Shown here piece by piece: positions 35,602-44,490 of a stretch of 64,000 nucleotides of DNA. The translations under genes were made by a program, and so were the position numbers. Positions within the stretch are counted from its first letter, which is position 1. Every line of letters starts with the position of its first letter. Source of the DNA: Hyphomicrobiales bacterium (lineage in GTDB: Bacteria; Pseudomonadota; Alphaproteobacteria; Rhizobiales; Rhizobiaceae); the NCBI GenBank assembly GCA_900471605.1, contig UCEY01000046.1, positions 8,552 through 72,551 on the forward strand, read 5' to 3'. The notes beneath the pieces were generated by a model that was given only the letters and a program-made list of their open reading frames with translations, had not been told where the DNA came from and made no database searches.

Positions 35602-37116
35602 ATGGCGGACATCAACCCGCGCCTTTCCGACACCAGCAAGTTCCCCGATCCGGTCTACAAGGAAACAGTACTGCGCCCGCTCTTCGACGGCGCCAAGAGC
35701 CACCACGTGGACGGTTTTCGCCGGATCGACCGGGCGCATCTCGTGATGCTGGTCGAGACCGGCATTCTCGACAGGCAACTGGCGGGAAAGATCGCCGACG
35801 CATTGGAGGCGATCGACAAGGAAATCGATCCGACGACGCTCGTCTATACGGGCGAGGTCGAGGATTTCTTCTTCCTGATCGAGAAGGAGCTGAAGGCCCG
35901 CATCGGCGTCGATATCGCCGGGCGCCTGCATACCGCCCGGTCGCGCAACGACATCGACCACACGCTGTTCAAGCTCGGCCTCAAGGACAAGATCGATGCG
36001 CTGATGGGCAAGGCCCGCAAGCTGCTCGCCGCGATGATCGAGACCGCCGAGCGTGAGAAGGCGACGCTGATCGTCGCCTATACCCATGGCCAGCCGGCCC
36101 AGCCGACCACGTTCGGGCACTATCTCTCCGCCGCGATCGAAGTGCTGGTCCGCGATATCGAGCGTTTCGCCGAAGCCCGGAAAATCGTCGACCTGTCGCC
36201 GATGGGGGCTGCGGCGATCACCACGTCCGGTTTCCCGATCGATCGCGCCCGCGTTGCCGAACTGCTCGGCTTCTCCGCGCCGCTCAGGAATTCCTATTCC
36301 TGCATCGCGGCCGTGGACTACACGACCTCGACCTATTCGGCGATCGAGCTGATGTTCCTGCATCTCGGCCGCCTGATCCAGGATTTTCAGTTCTGGACGA
36401 GCTTCGAAGTCGGCCAGATCTACGTGCCGAATGCGCTGGTGCAGATCTCCTCGATCATGCCGCAGAAGCGCAATCCGGTGCCGATCGAGCACCTGCGCCA
36501 TCTCGCCAGCCAGACGATGGGCCGGGCCCGCACCGTGCTCGACGTGATGCACAACACGCCGTTTACCGACATGAACGACAGCGAGGGCGAAACGCAGGGC
36601 ATGGGCTACGAGGCCTTCGCCTCCGCCTCCCGCGTGCTCGACCTGCTCGCCGCCCTGATCAGCCAGATCAGCATCGATCCGGAACGGGTGGACCAGAATA
36701 TCCGCCGTTCCTGCATCACCATTACTGAGCTCGCCGACTCGCTGGTGCGCATCGAAGGGCTTTCGTTCCGCGAGGCGCATGAGATTGCCGCGGCGACGGC
36801 CAAGAGCGTCGTCGCAGCTAAGGGCGACCTGCCGAATGACGGCTACGAGCCCTTCCTCAAGGCCTTCGAACATTCGGCCGGCCGCAAACCTTCCGTCGAT
36901 CTCCAGAAGTTCAGGCAAATCGTCTCGCCCGAGCATTTCGTTTCCGTGCGCGCCCGGTTCGGTGGCCCGGCTCCCGAGCCGATGCAGGCTGCCATATCAG
37001 CCTATCGCGACAAGCTCGCCGCCTTCGAGGCCGAAGCGAAAAAGGCTGCGGACCATGAGGCAAAGGCGGCCGCTGAACTGAACCAGAAATTCACCGCCCT
37101 GACGGGAGCCCGCTGA
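35602..37116 (+). CDS. Argininosuccinate lyase paralogue (fumarase/aspartase superfamily) in a sugar operon
   Basis: 504 residues, the superfamily's usual length or slightly longer. Signature SSIMPQKRNP (283-292) on the catalytic Ser loop, THGQPAQPTTFGHY (161-174) with the catalytic His, and HTARSRND (110-117), where housekeeping ArgH normally reads HTGRSRNDQ. A charged extra C-terminal helix (FEAEAKKAADHEAKAAAEL) follows. Such enzymes split N-succinyl type bonds to release fumarate. Its place between permease and ATPase genes of a sugar importer argues for a catabolic substrate other than argininosuccinate, for example an aspartyl- or succinyl-amine conjugate. It could still complement argH. 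Confidence 0.8.
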   Translation: MADINPRLSDTSKFPDPVYKETVLRPLFDGAKSHHVDGFRRIDRAHLVMLVETGILDRQLAGKIADALEAIDKEIDPTTLVYTGEVEDFFFLIEKELKARIGVDIAGRLHTARSRNDIDHTLFKLGLKDKIDALMGKARKLLAAMIETAEREKATLIVAYTHGQPAQPTTFGHYLSAAIEVLVRDIERFAEARKIVDLSPMGAAAITTSGFPIDRARVAELLGFSAPLRNSYSCIAAVDYTTSTYSAIELMFLHLGRLIQDFQFWTSFEVGQIYVPNALVQISSIMPQKRNPVPIEHLRHLASQTMGRARTVLDVMHNTPFTDMNDSEGETQGMGYEAFASASRVLDLLAALISQISIDPERVDQNIRRSCITITELADSLVRIEGLSFREAHEIAAATAKSVVAAKGDLPNDGYEPFLKAFEHSAGRKPSVDLQKFRQIVSPEHFVSVRARFGGPAPEPMQAAISAYRDKLAAFEAEAKKAADHEAKAAAELNQKFTALTGAR

Positions 37117-38156
37117 TGGCGACGATCGAACTTGAAAAACTGGTGAAGCGCTACGGCAAGGTCGAGGCCGTCAAGGGCATCGACCTGTCGATCGCCGACG
37201 GCGAATTCGTCGTCTTCGTCGGCCCGTCCGGCTGCGGCAAGTCGACGACGCTCAGGATGATTGCGGGACTTGAAGAAATTTCGGGCGGGACGCTTAAGAT
37301 CGGCTCGGAAGTGGTCAACGAACGCGAGCCGAAGCAGCGCAACATCGCCATGGTGTTCCAGAACTATGCGATCTATCCGCATATGACGGTCCGCCAGAAT
37401 ATCGGCTTCGGCCTTTACACGTCAAAACTCGACAAGGCCGAGAAGGACAAGCGGATCGAGGCGGCCGGCAAGATCCTCGGCCTCGAAGCCCTGCTCGACC
37501 GCCGGCCCGCGGCACTTTCCGGCGGCCAGCGCCAGCGCGTCGCGATCGGCCGGGCCATGGTGCGCGACCCCTCCGCCTTCCTGTTCGACGAGCCGCTTTC
37601 CAACCTCGACGCCCAGCTTCGCGCCCAGATGCGCATCGAGATCAAGCGGCTGCACCAGCGGCTGAAGACCACCACCGTCTACGTGACCCATGACCAGATC
37701 GAGGCCATGACCATGGCGGACCGGATCGTGGTGATGAAGGACGGCGTGATCCTGCAGGTCGGGACGCCTTCGGAGCTCTACGACGCGCCGGTCGACGTGT
37801 TCACCGCCCGCTTCATCGGCAGCCCTTCGATGAACCTCGTGCGCGGCCGTCGGAAGGGATCGAGCGCGGAAATGGCGCCTGTTGGCGACATCCTGATCGG
37901 CGTTCGCCCGCATGACCTGATCGCGCATGCGACGGTGACCGGCAGCAGTGGTTTCACGGTGACTGGAACGGTCTCGGCCGTCGAGCCGCTGGGACCGGAA
38001 ACGCTGGTACATCTGGACGTGGCCGACACCCCAATCATCGCCACCGTGCGCGAAAAATTCGTGCCGGCGGTCGGAAGCACGCTCACCTGCGAAGCCGCGC
38101 CGGGCGACCTCTACCTTTTCGATGCCAGCACAGAGAGATTTCTGGGCCGTTCATGA
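37116..38156 (+). CDS. Sugar ABC transporter ATP-binding protein, UgpC/MalK type
   Basis: 346 residues. Walker A GPSGCGKST (37-45), Q-loop FQNYAIYPHM, signature LSGGQRQRVAIGRA, Walker B FLFDEPLSNLDAQ, H-loop YVTHDQIEAM, and a C-terminal TOBE/OB region (from about 240). Its start shares a base with the lyase stop (TGATG). Third component class of the importer encoded here. Confidence 0.94.
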   Translation: MATIELEKLVKRYGKVEAVKGIDLSIADGEFVVFVGPSGCGKSTTLRMIAGLEEISGGTLKIGSEVVNEREPKQRNIAMVFQNYAIYPHMTVRQNIGFGLYTSKLDKAEKDKRIEAAGKILGLEALLDRRPAALSGGQRQRVAIGRAMVRDPSAFLFDEPLSNLDAQLRAQMRIEIKRLHQRLKTTTVYVTHDQIEAMTMADRIVVMKDGVILQVGTPSELYDAPVDVFTARFIGSPSMNLVRGRRKGSSAEMAPVGDILIGVRPHDLIAHATVTGSSGFTVTGTVSAVEPLGPETLVHLDVADTPIIATVREKFVPAVGSTLTCEAAPGDLYLFDASTERFLGRS

Positions 38157-39052
38157 TGACGCATGCAGAGACCAGATCCGCGGTGCTCAGCATCGGACGG
38201 ATCTATTGCGACCTGATCTTCACGGGCCTCGACCACCTGCCGGTGCTCGGGCGCGAGATCTATGCCGGCGGCATGGAGATCGCTGCCGGTGGCGGCGGCT
38301 TCATCGCGGCCGCGCATCTTGCGCATGCGGGCCGCAAGGTGGCGCTGGCCGCCCGGCTCGGCACGGATTCGTTGTCGGCCGGCGTCGAAGAGCAGATCAG
38401 GGACAGCGGCGTCGATCTGCGTTTCATCGAACATGCGGAAGATGCGGGGCCGCAGGTGACGGTCGCAGCCGTGGTCGGCCAGGACCGCGCCTTCCTCACC
38501 CGCCGCGCTGGGCCTGCCCTGCCCGCGACGCTCGACGCGGCGCTCGACTGGGACGAAGCGCGCCACCTGCACATCGCCGAATATGCGACACTGCACGAAA
38601 TCCCGAATCTGGTTTCCCGCGCCAAGGAAAAGGGGCTGACCGTGTCGCTCGATCCGAGCTGGGATGCGACCTTGATCTACGACCCCGATCTGCTGCGGGC
38701 CTGCGAGGGCGTCGACCTGTTCCTGCCCAATCTCGAAGAGGCGGAAGCGATCACCGGCTCGGCCGATCCGGAAGTTGCGATCCGCAAACTATCGCTCGCC
38801 TTTCCGATGGTCCTGCTGAAGGGGGGCGCGGAAGGCGCCTGGCTGATATCGAACGGCCGGATGCTGCATGCGCCGGCGGAAACCGTGCCGGTGATCGATA
38901 CGACCGGCGCCGGCGACGCCTGCAATGCCGGCTTCATCGATGCCTGGCTGGACGGGGCGTCCGAAGAGACCTGCCTGAAGGCAGGCATCCGTTTCGGCAG
39001 CCGGGCCGTGCAGGCGGCCGGCGGCGCGAAGCTGCTGGCGAGCAACGATTAA
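38153..39052 (+). CDS. PfkB-family carbohydrate kinase
   Basis: 299 residues. N-terminal glycine-rich motif AAGGGGFIAAAHLAHAG and C-terminal signature DTTGAGDACNAGF with the catalytic Asp. Ribokinase-like enzymes phosphorylate sugars, sugar acids or nucleosides. Start overlaps the ATPase stop (ATGA). Presumably phosphorylates the product released from the imported substrate. The exact sugar cannot be inferred. Confidence 0.88.
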   Translation: MMTHAETRSAVLSIGRIYCDLIFTGLDHLPVLGREIYAGGMEIAAGGGGFIAAAHLAHAGRKVALAARLGTDSLSAGVEEQIRDSGVDLRFIEHAEDAGPQVTVAAVVGQDRAFLTRRAGPALPATLDAALDWDEARHLHIAEYATLHEIPNLVSRAKEKGLTVSLDPSWDATLIYDPDLLRACEGVDLFLPNLEEAEAITGSADPEVAIRKLSLAFPMVLLKGGAEGAWLISNGRMLHAPAETVPVIDTTGAGDACNAGFIDAWLDGASEETCLKAGIRFGSRAVQAAGGAKLLASND

Positions 39053-39056
39053 AGCA

Positions 39057-39089
39057 ATTCCAGGGGAAGCGCAGCGGTTTCCCTGGAAT
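39057..39089. repeat. Palindromic element between convergent operons (terminator-like)
   Basis: ATTCCAGGG (39057-39065) and CCCTGGAAT (39081-39089) form a 9-bp stem that can extend by GAA/TTT. It fills the gap between the convergent PfkB and ATPase genes. The layout GCAATTCCAGG..GCGGTTT.. resembles short palindromes scattered between rhizobial genes; that link is from memory and should be checked. A likely bidirectional terminator. Confidence 0.45.
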
Positions 39090-39105
39090 GCGAATGAAAA
39101 AGCCC

Positions 39106-40107
39106 TCAGACGATGGCGCGATCATTCGCGTCGAAGCGATGCAGGCTCGCCCTGTCCGGCGTCGCGAACACCACGTCGTCGGGCGCATAGGCGTGTTCGC
39201 CGAACAGGCGGACGGTCAGAAGGCCGGTCGCCTCGGTTTCCAGATAGACGATCGTGTCGGCGCCGAGATGTTCGACATGGATGACCTTGCCCTTCCAGTC
39301 GCCGCTTTCGCGCGACAGGGCAATATGTTCGGGGCGGACGCCGATCGTCTTTGCGCCCGACTGGCCGAGCTTTTCGGCCGGGATGAAATTCATCTGCGGC
39401 GAGCCGATGAAACCGGCGACGAAGACGTTTGCCGGCTTGTTGTAGAGTTCCATCGGCGAGCCGATCTGCTCGATCGCGCCGGCATTCAAGACGACGATCT
39501 TGTCGGCCAGCGTCATCGCCTCGACCTGGTCGTGGGTGACGTAGATCATCGTCGCCTTCAGCCGCCGGTGCAGGCCGGCGATCTCCAGGCGGGTCTGGAC
39601 GCGCAGGGCCGCGTCGAGGTTCGACAGCGGTTCGTCGAACAGGAAGAGTTTCGGCTCGCGCACGATGGCGCGACCGATCGCGACGCGCTGGCGCTGGCCG
39701 CCGGAAAGCTCGGCCGGGCGGCGGGCGAGATAGGGATCGAGCGACAGCATGCTCGAGGCCTTCGTCACACGGGTATCGATTTCCGCCTTTTCGGTGCCCG
39801 CCTGCTTGAGGCCAAGACCCATATTGTCCTTGACCGTCAGGTGCGGATAAAGCGCGTAGGACTGGAAGACCATGGCGATGCCGCGCTTGGCGGGCGGGGT
39901 CGTCGCCATTTCCTGGCCGTCGATGCGGATCGAGCCTGACGTGGCGTCCTCAAGGCCGGCGATGACCCGGAGCAGCGTGGACTTGCCGCAGCCGGAGGGG
40001 CCGACGAAGATCACGAACTCGCCGTCCTTGACCTCCAGGTCGATGCCTTTCAGCACCTCGTTGCTGCCGAAGGCCTTGCGGATGGATTTCAGTTGAAGCG
40101 AACCCAA
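39106..40107 (-). CDS. Sugar ABC transporter ATP-binding protein, UgpC/MalK type
   Basis: 333 residues. Walker A GPSGCGKST, FQSYALYPHL, signature LSGGQRQRVAIGRA, FLFDEPLSNLDAAL, YVTHDQVEAM and a C-terminal TOBE domain (GVRPEHIALS). Last gene of the minus-strand amino-sugar import operon that begins with murQ; the Gfo/Idh gene is 26 bases upstream. Confidence 0.94.
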   Translation of the reverse strand: MGSLQLKSIRKAFGSNEVLKGIDLEVKDGEFVIFVGPSGCGKSTLLRVIAGLEDATSGSIRIDGQEMATTPPAKRGIAMVFQSYALYPHLTVKDNMGLGLKQAGTEKAEIDTRVTKASSMLSLDPYLARRPAELSGGQRQRVAIGRAIVREPKLFLFDEPLSNLDAALRVQTRLEIAGLHRRLKATMIYVTHDQVEAMTLADKIVVLNAGAIEQIGSPMELYNKPANVFVAGFIGSPQMNFIPAEKLGQSGAKTIGVRPEHIALSRESGDWKGKVIHVEHLGADTIVYLETEATGLLTVRLFGEHAYAPDDVVFATPDRASLHRFDANDRAIV

Positions 40108-40133
40108 GGGCGTTTTCCTTACAAACCGGGCTT

Positions 40134-41198
40134 TCAGAGGCGGACGGGCGCGCCGGTGCGCACGCTTTCGTCCGCCGCGAGGCAGATGCGCAGCGACTGG
40201 ACGGCATCGTCCATGTGCCGGGTGAGATCGATATTCTCGCGGATCGCCTTCAGCACATAGGCCTGTTCGAGATCGCAGAGCTTCTGGTGATCCGGCTCGC
40301 CGGTCATGGCGAGATCCTCGTCACGCCGGACGAACTGGCCGTCCGGGCCGGTCTCGGCGGAATGGACGCGGATGACCGAGGTCTTGGTATGGGTATCGAG
40401 ATCGTCGGATTTCGCCTTGGCGTCCACCAGGATCGAGACCGATCCCCTGGGCGACATCACGTCCTTCACGAAGAAGGCCATTTCCGACATCATCGGACCC
40501 CAGCCGGCCTCGTACCAGCCGACCGAGCCGTCCTCGAACAGGACCTGCATATGGCCGTAATTGTACATGTCCGGCGCCACTTCGTCGGTCATCCTGAGGC
40601 CCATGCCGCGCACCTCGACGGCCTTGGCGTCGGTGATCTGGCACCAGACATCGACGTAATGCACGCCGCAATCGACGATCGGTGACGTCGTCTGCATCAG
40701 CGCCTTGTGCACATCCCATTTGGCGCCGGAGGACTGCTGGTTGAGGTTCATGCGGAAGACATATGGCGGACCCATCTTGCGGGCTTCCTCGATCAACCGC
40801 ATCCAGGAGGGGTGGTGGCGGAGGATATAACCCACCACCAGCTTGCGGCCGTGCTTCTTCGCGGCCGCGACGACGCGTTCGGCATCGGCGACGGTGGTCG
40901 CCAGCGGCTTTTCGACGAAGACGTCGCAGCCGGCCTCGAAGGCCATCACCGCATAGTCCGCATGGGTGTCGGAATAGGTGTTGATCGAGCAGAGATCCGG
41001 CTTCGTCTCATTCAGCGCCTGCTCGAAATCGGTGAAGAGCGGGTAGGCTTCGAGCCCGGCCGGCAGGTCGCGCAGCGATCGGTTGACGAGGCCGACGATC
41101 TCGAAACCCGGGTTGTCGTGATAGGCGAGCGCATGGCTCCTGCCCATGTTGCCGAGGCCGGCGACGAGGACGCGGATGGGGCGGGTGGACGAGGTCAC
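40134..41198 (-). CDS. Gfo/Idh/MocA-family oxidoreductase
   Basis: 354 residues from a GTG that overlaps the permease stop (GTGA). N-terminal Rossmann fold with VLVAGLGNMGRSHALAYH (about 9-26) and the EKP motif (CDVFVEKPLATT, about 100) holding the catalytic Lys; C-terminal beta-sheet domain with DCGVHYVDVWCQI. Family members oxidise or reduce sugars and inositols with NAD(P). In an amino-sugar operon it may process an imported sugar, or a 1,6-anhydro or 3-keto form; the substrate is unknown. Confidence 0.88.
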   Translation of the reverse strand: MTSSTRPIRVLVAGLGNMGRSHALAYHDNPGFEIVGLVNRSLRDLPAGLEAYPLFTDFEQALNETKPDLCSINTYSDTHADYAVMAFEAGCDVFVEKPLATTVADAERVVAAAKKHGRKLVVGYILRHHPSWMRLIEEARKMGPPYVFRMNLNQQSSGAKWDVHKALMQTTSPIVDCGVHYVDVWCQITDAKAVEVRGMGLRMTDEVAPDMYNYGHMQVLFEDGSVGWYEAGWGPMMSEMAFFVKDVMSPRGSVSILVDAKAKSDDLDTHTKTSVIRVHSAETGPDGQFVRRDEDLAMTGEPDHQKLCDLEQAYVLKAIRENIDLTRHMDDAVQSLRICLAADESVRTGAPVRL

Positions 41199-42034
41199 TT
41201 GACGGCTCCGGATGTGATGCCGCGGATCAGTTGCCGCGAGAAGATGACGTAAAGAACCATGACCGGCAGGATCGCCAGCGACAGGGCCGAGAGCACCGCG
41301 TTCCAGTTGGTGACGAACTGGCCGATGAACATCTGGGCGCCCAAGGTCACCGTCTTGGTCCCCTCGCCCGGGGCGAGGATCAGCGGGAACCAGAGGTCGT
41401 TCCAGATCGGGATCATGGTGAAGACCGCGACCGTCGCCATGGCGGGACGCACCAGCGGCAGGACGAGGCGGAAGAAGATCGCATATTCCGACAGCCCGTC
41501 GATGCGGCCGGCGCTCTTCAGGTCGTCGGAGACGGTGCGCATGAACTCCGACAGGATGAAGATCGCCAGCGGCAGGCCTTGCGCGGTGTAGACGAGGATC
41601 AGCGACGTCAGCGTGTTGACGAGGCCGGCGGCCACCATGCCCTGCAGGATCGCCACGGTGCCCAATCGGATCGGGATCATGATGCCGAGCGCGAGATAAA
41701 GGCCCATCAGCGTATTGCCGCGGAAACGGTATTCGGAGAGCGCGAAGGCGGCCATGGCGCCGAACAGCAGGACAAGCGCGATCGAAGCGACTGTGACGAT
41801 CAGGCTGTTCTGGAAATAACCGACGAAATTGCCCTGGCTCAGTACGGTCTGGTACCCGATCAGGCTGAAGGTCGAGGGGGTCGGCAGGGCCATCGGCTGG
41901 CTGAAGATCGCGCTGCGGCTCTTGAACGAGTTGACCAGCGTCAGGAACACCGGAAACAGCGCCACCAGCGTGTAGGCGATCAGCGCCAGGTGGATGAAGG
42001 CGGCACGGACGGGGGCGGAGCGGGCTTTCGACAT
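41195..42034 (-). CDS. Sugar ABC transporter permease, MalG type
   Basis: 279 residues, six membrane helices. EAA-like loop with SAGRIDGLSEYAIFFRLVLP (first residues altered from EAA to KSA). GAGGAG precedes the ATG at 42034. Stop overlaps the oxidoreductase start. Confidence 0.92.
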   Translation of the reverse strand: MSKARSAPVRAAFIHLALIAYTLVALFPVFLTLVNSFKSRSAIFSQPMALPTPSTFSLIGYQTVLSQGNFVGYFQNSLIVTVASIALVLLFGAMAAFALSEYRFRGNTLMGLYLALGIMIPIRLGTVAILQGMVAAGLVNTLTSLILVYTAQGLPLAIFILSEFMRTVSDDLKSAGRIDGLSEYAIFFRLVLPLVRPAMATVAVFTMIPIWNDLWFPLILAPGEGTKTVTLGAQMFIGQFVTNWNAVLSALSLAILPVMVLYVIFSRQLIRGITSGAVK

Positions 42035-42048
42035 GTCTTTCGCTCCTC

Positions 42049-42999
42049 TCAGAACTGGTAGCGGCGCATGCGCCGTTGGATGACGAAGAGATAAAGCGCG
42101 ACGCCGGCAAGGATGATCAGGAACATCACGGCGGCAATCGTTGCGCCCATGGACCGGTCGCCCATCTGGTTCTGGAACCCGAAGAAGGTGCGGTAGAGCA
42201 GCGTGCCGAGAATGTCGGTCGAGCCGTTCGGGCCGGCGAGCGCCCCCTGCACCGTGTAGATCAGGTCGAAGGCGTTGAAATTGCCGACGAAGGTGAGCAC
42301 CGAAACGATGCCGATCGAGGGCAGGATGAGCGGCAGCTTGATCTTCCAGAACTGGCTCCAGCCGGTAATGCCGTCGCATTCGGCCGCTTCCAGCACTTCG
42401 TCCGGGATGTTGAGGAGCGCCGCATAGATCAGCATCATCGGGATGCCGACATATTGCCAGACGGAGATCAGCGATACGGCGATCAGCGCGGTCTCCGCTT
42501 TGCCGAGCCAGGGCGCGAAAGCCCATTTCAGGCCGACCAGATCCATCAGGCTCGGGGCGATGCCCCAGATCGGCGAGAGGATGAGCTTCCAGATGAAGCC
42601 GACGATGACGAAGGAGAGCAGCGTCGGCACGAAGATCGCCGAGCGGTAGAAGGCGGCGAACCGCAGGCCCGGCAGCGAGAGCATCGCGGCGATCGCAATG
42701 CCGACCGGGTTCTGCACCAGCATATGGATGATAAAGAAAACGACGTTGTTGCGCAGCGCATTCCAGAAATCGGCGGAAAGGCGCGGGTCGCCGAACAGCG
42801 TCTTGAAATTGTTGAAACCGACGAAGGCGAGCTGGCCCTCGACGATGTTGAACAGCGACAGCCTGAGCGTCTCGATCAGCGGCAGGATCATCACCGCCGT
42901 ATAGACGAGGAAGGCCGGCGCCAGGAAAACGGCGATATGCCAGCGGATCGGGCGTTTCACCGGAACCGTTTCGATATCGGTTATTTCGGTATCGCTCAT
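42049..42999 (-). CDS. Sugar ABC transporter permease, MalF type
   Basis: 316 residues. An N-terminal cytosolic stretch (SDTEITDIETVPVKRPI) precedes six membrane helices. EAA loop EAAECDGITGWSQFWKIKLP. 14 bases before the second permease. A palindromic repeat separates it from the binding-protein gene, a usual device for making less permease than binding protein. Confidence 0.92.
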   Translation of the reverse strand: MSDTEITDIETVPVKRPIRWHIAVFLAPAFLVYTAVMILPLIETLRLSLFNIVEGQLAFVGFNNFKTLFGDPRLSADFWNALRNNVVFFIIHMLVQNPVGIAIAAMLSLPGLRFAAFYRSAIFVPTLLSFVIVGFIWKLILSPIWGIAPSLMDLVGLKWAFAPWLGKAETALIAVSLISVWQYVGIPMMLIYAALLNIPDEVLEAAECDGITGWSQFWKIKLPLILPSIGIVSVLTFVGNFNAFDLIYTVQGALAGPNGSTDILGTLLYRTFFGFQNQMGDRSMGATIAAVMFLIILAGVALYLFVIQRRMRRYQF

Positions 43000-43044
43000 G
43001 GATGTCGGGTCCGGGTTTGGATTTTAAACTGACTTGGTGGCGAT

Positions 43045-43182
43045 GCCCCTCATCCGCCTGCCGGCACCTTCTCCCCGTTATCACGGGGAGAAGGGATATG
43101 CCGCACGGTTTCCGTGCTCTCAAAGGCACGGTGGGGCAAGTCCCCTCTCCCCGCAAGCGGGGAGAGGGGTAGGGTGAGGGGC
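43045..43182. repeat. Rhizobial palindromic intergenic element, copy 1
   Basis: About 138 bases bounded by GCCCCTCA and TGAGGGGC in inverted orientation. Inside are two strong hairpins built on CTTCTCCCCG..CGGGGAGAAG and CCTCTCCCCG..CGGGGAGAGG. A second copy with the same ends and core lies at 49496-49621. These are like the RIME/ABC-type mosaic repeats known from Rhizobiaceae. It sits between binding-protein and permease genes and could act as an mRNA stabiliser. Confidence 0.75.
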
Positions 43183-43195
43183 CGTCTAGAACGGC

Positions 43196-44464
43196 TTACT
43201 TCGCCGGCTTGTACCAGCTGTCGAGGCCCTTCTGGGTCTCGGCGGCGGCCTGTTCCGGGGTTTGCGTGCCGTTGATGACGTTGGCCGAAACGCGCCACAT
43301 TTCGAGGTCGAGGTTCGGCTGGCCGCGGCCGACGATGGCAGCGCTCGGGCGGATCGTCTGCTTGCAGTTCTGACGCCAGGAGACGAATTCCTGGGCGAGC
43401 GCATCCTGCATCTTCACCGGCGTCGAATTCAGGCTGAAGAAGCCCGGTGCGGCGTTGGCATAGAGATCGGCGAATTCCGGCGAAGCGACCCAGGAGAGGA
43501 ATTTCTTGGCGGCTTCGAGGTTCTTGCCCTTGGCGTTGAGGCCGATGCCGATGTCGTTATGATCGGAAATGTAGCAGGTATCGCCTGCCTTCTTCACCGG
43601 CGGCGGGAAGGCGCCCATTTCGAAATCGGCCTGCGCCTTGAACGGGGCGATTTCCCAGGAACCGGCCGGATAGATGGCGGCACGGCCGAGCGTGAACAGG
43701 TTCTGGCTGTCCGGGTAGGTCTGTGCTTCGAAACCGTCGCCGAGATAGGGCTTCCACTTGGCGAGCGTCTTGTAGGGCTCGACCCAGTCGGCGTCGGTCA
43801 GCTTTTCCTTGCCCGCGATCAGCGCCTTGCGGCCGTCCTCGCCCTTCCAGTAGTTCGGGCCGATATTGTAATAGCCCATGGTCGCCGATTCCCACTGGTC
43901 CTTGGTGCCCATGGCGAGCGGGATGTACTTGCCGTCCTTCTTGAATTTTTCGAGGACCGCGAAGAACTCGTCCTCGGTCTTCGGGATCTGGACGCCCGCA
44001 TCCGCGAAGGCCTTCTTGTTGTAGATGAAGCCGTGGATGACGGAAGCCATCGGAACGCAGAACGTGGTCTTGCCGTCGTCGGTGGTCCAGGCGGACTTGC
44101 CGACGTCGGAGAAGTTGGAAATGCCCGGCAGGTCGTTCAGCGGGGCGAGCTGGCCCTTCTGGAACATGGCGAGCGACAGATCGAACGGACGGCAGGTGAT
44201 GAGGTCGCCCGCGGTGCCGGCTTCGAGCTTGGCGTTGACGGCGGAATTGTATTCCGTCGGCGCCATCGGCGCGAAGGTCACCTTGATGCCCGGGTTCTTG
44301 GCCTCGAAGGCGGGAATGATCTTCTGCTGCCAGATCGGCAGGTCGTCGTTGCGCCAGCTCTCGATGGTGAGCGTGGCGGTCTGTGCGGAGGCCCCGGTGG
44401 CGACAAGGCCTGCCGGTGCGAGTACGGTCGTGGCAAAAAGAATGCTTTTCAATATGCGTGTCAT
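43196..44464 (-). CDS. Sugar ABC transporter solute-binding protein (family 1), amino-sugar locus
   Basis: 422 residues. Signal peptide to about residue 27 (ILFATTVLAPAGLVATGASAQ), then a MalE-type fold starting TATLTIESWRNDDLPIWQQK, with CRPFDLSLAMFQKGQLAPL, SVIHGFIYNKKAFADAG and AAKKFLSWVASPEFADLYANAAPG. 26 bases after murQ, so in the same transcript. By context it binds GlcNAc, MurNAc or a related amino sugar; the specificity is inferred. Confidence 0.9.
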   Translation of the reverse strand: MTRILKSILFATTVLAPAGLVATGASAQTATLTIESWRNDDLPIWQQKIIPAFEAKNPGIKVTFAPMAPTEYNSAVNAKLEAGTAGDLITCRPFDLSLAMFQKGQLAPLNDLPGISNFSDVGKSAWTTDDGKTTFCVPMASVIHGFIYNKKAFADAGVQIPKTEDEFFAVLEKFKKDGKYIPLAMGTKDQWESATMGYYNIGPNYWKGEDGRKALIAGKEKLTDADWVEPYKTLAKWKPYLGDGFEAQTYPDSQNLFTLGRAAIYPAGSWEIAPFKAQADFEMGAFPPPVKKAGDTCYISDHNDIGIGLNAKGKNLEAAKKFLSWVASPEFADLYANAAPGFFSLNSTPVKMQDALAQEFVSWRQNCKQTIRPSAAIVGRGQPNLDLEMWRVSANVINGTQTPEQAAAETQKGLDSWYKPAK

Positions 44465-44490
44465 GATGTTCTCCCTTTTATATGCGCCTT

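Noticed and set aside
35602..37116. Housekeeping argH
   Set aside because: Operon context within a sugar importer and the altered HTARSRND motif make the primary arginine-pathway role unlikely, though not excluded.
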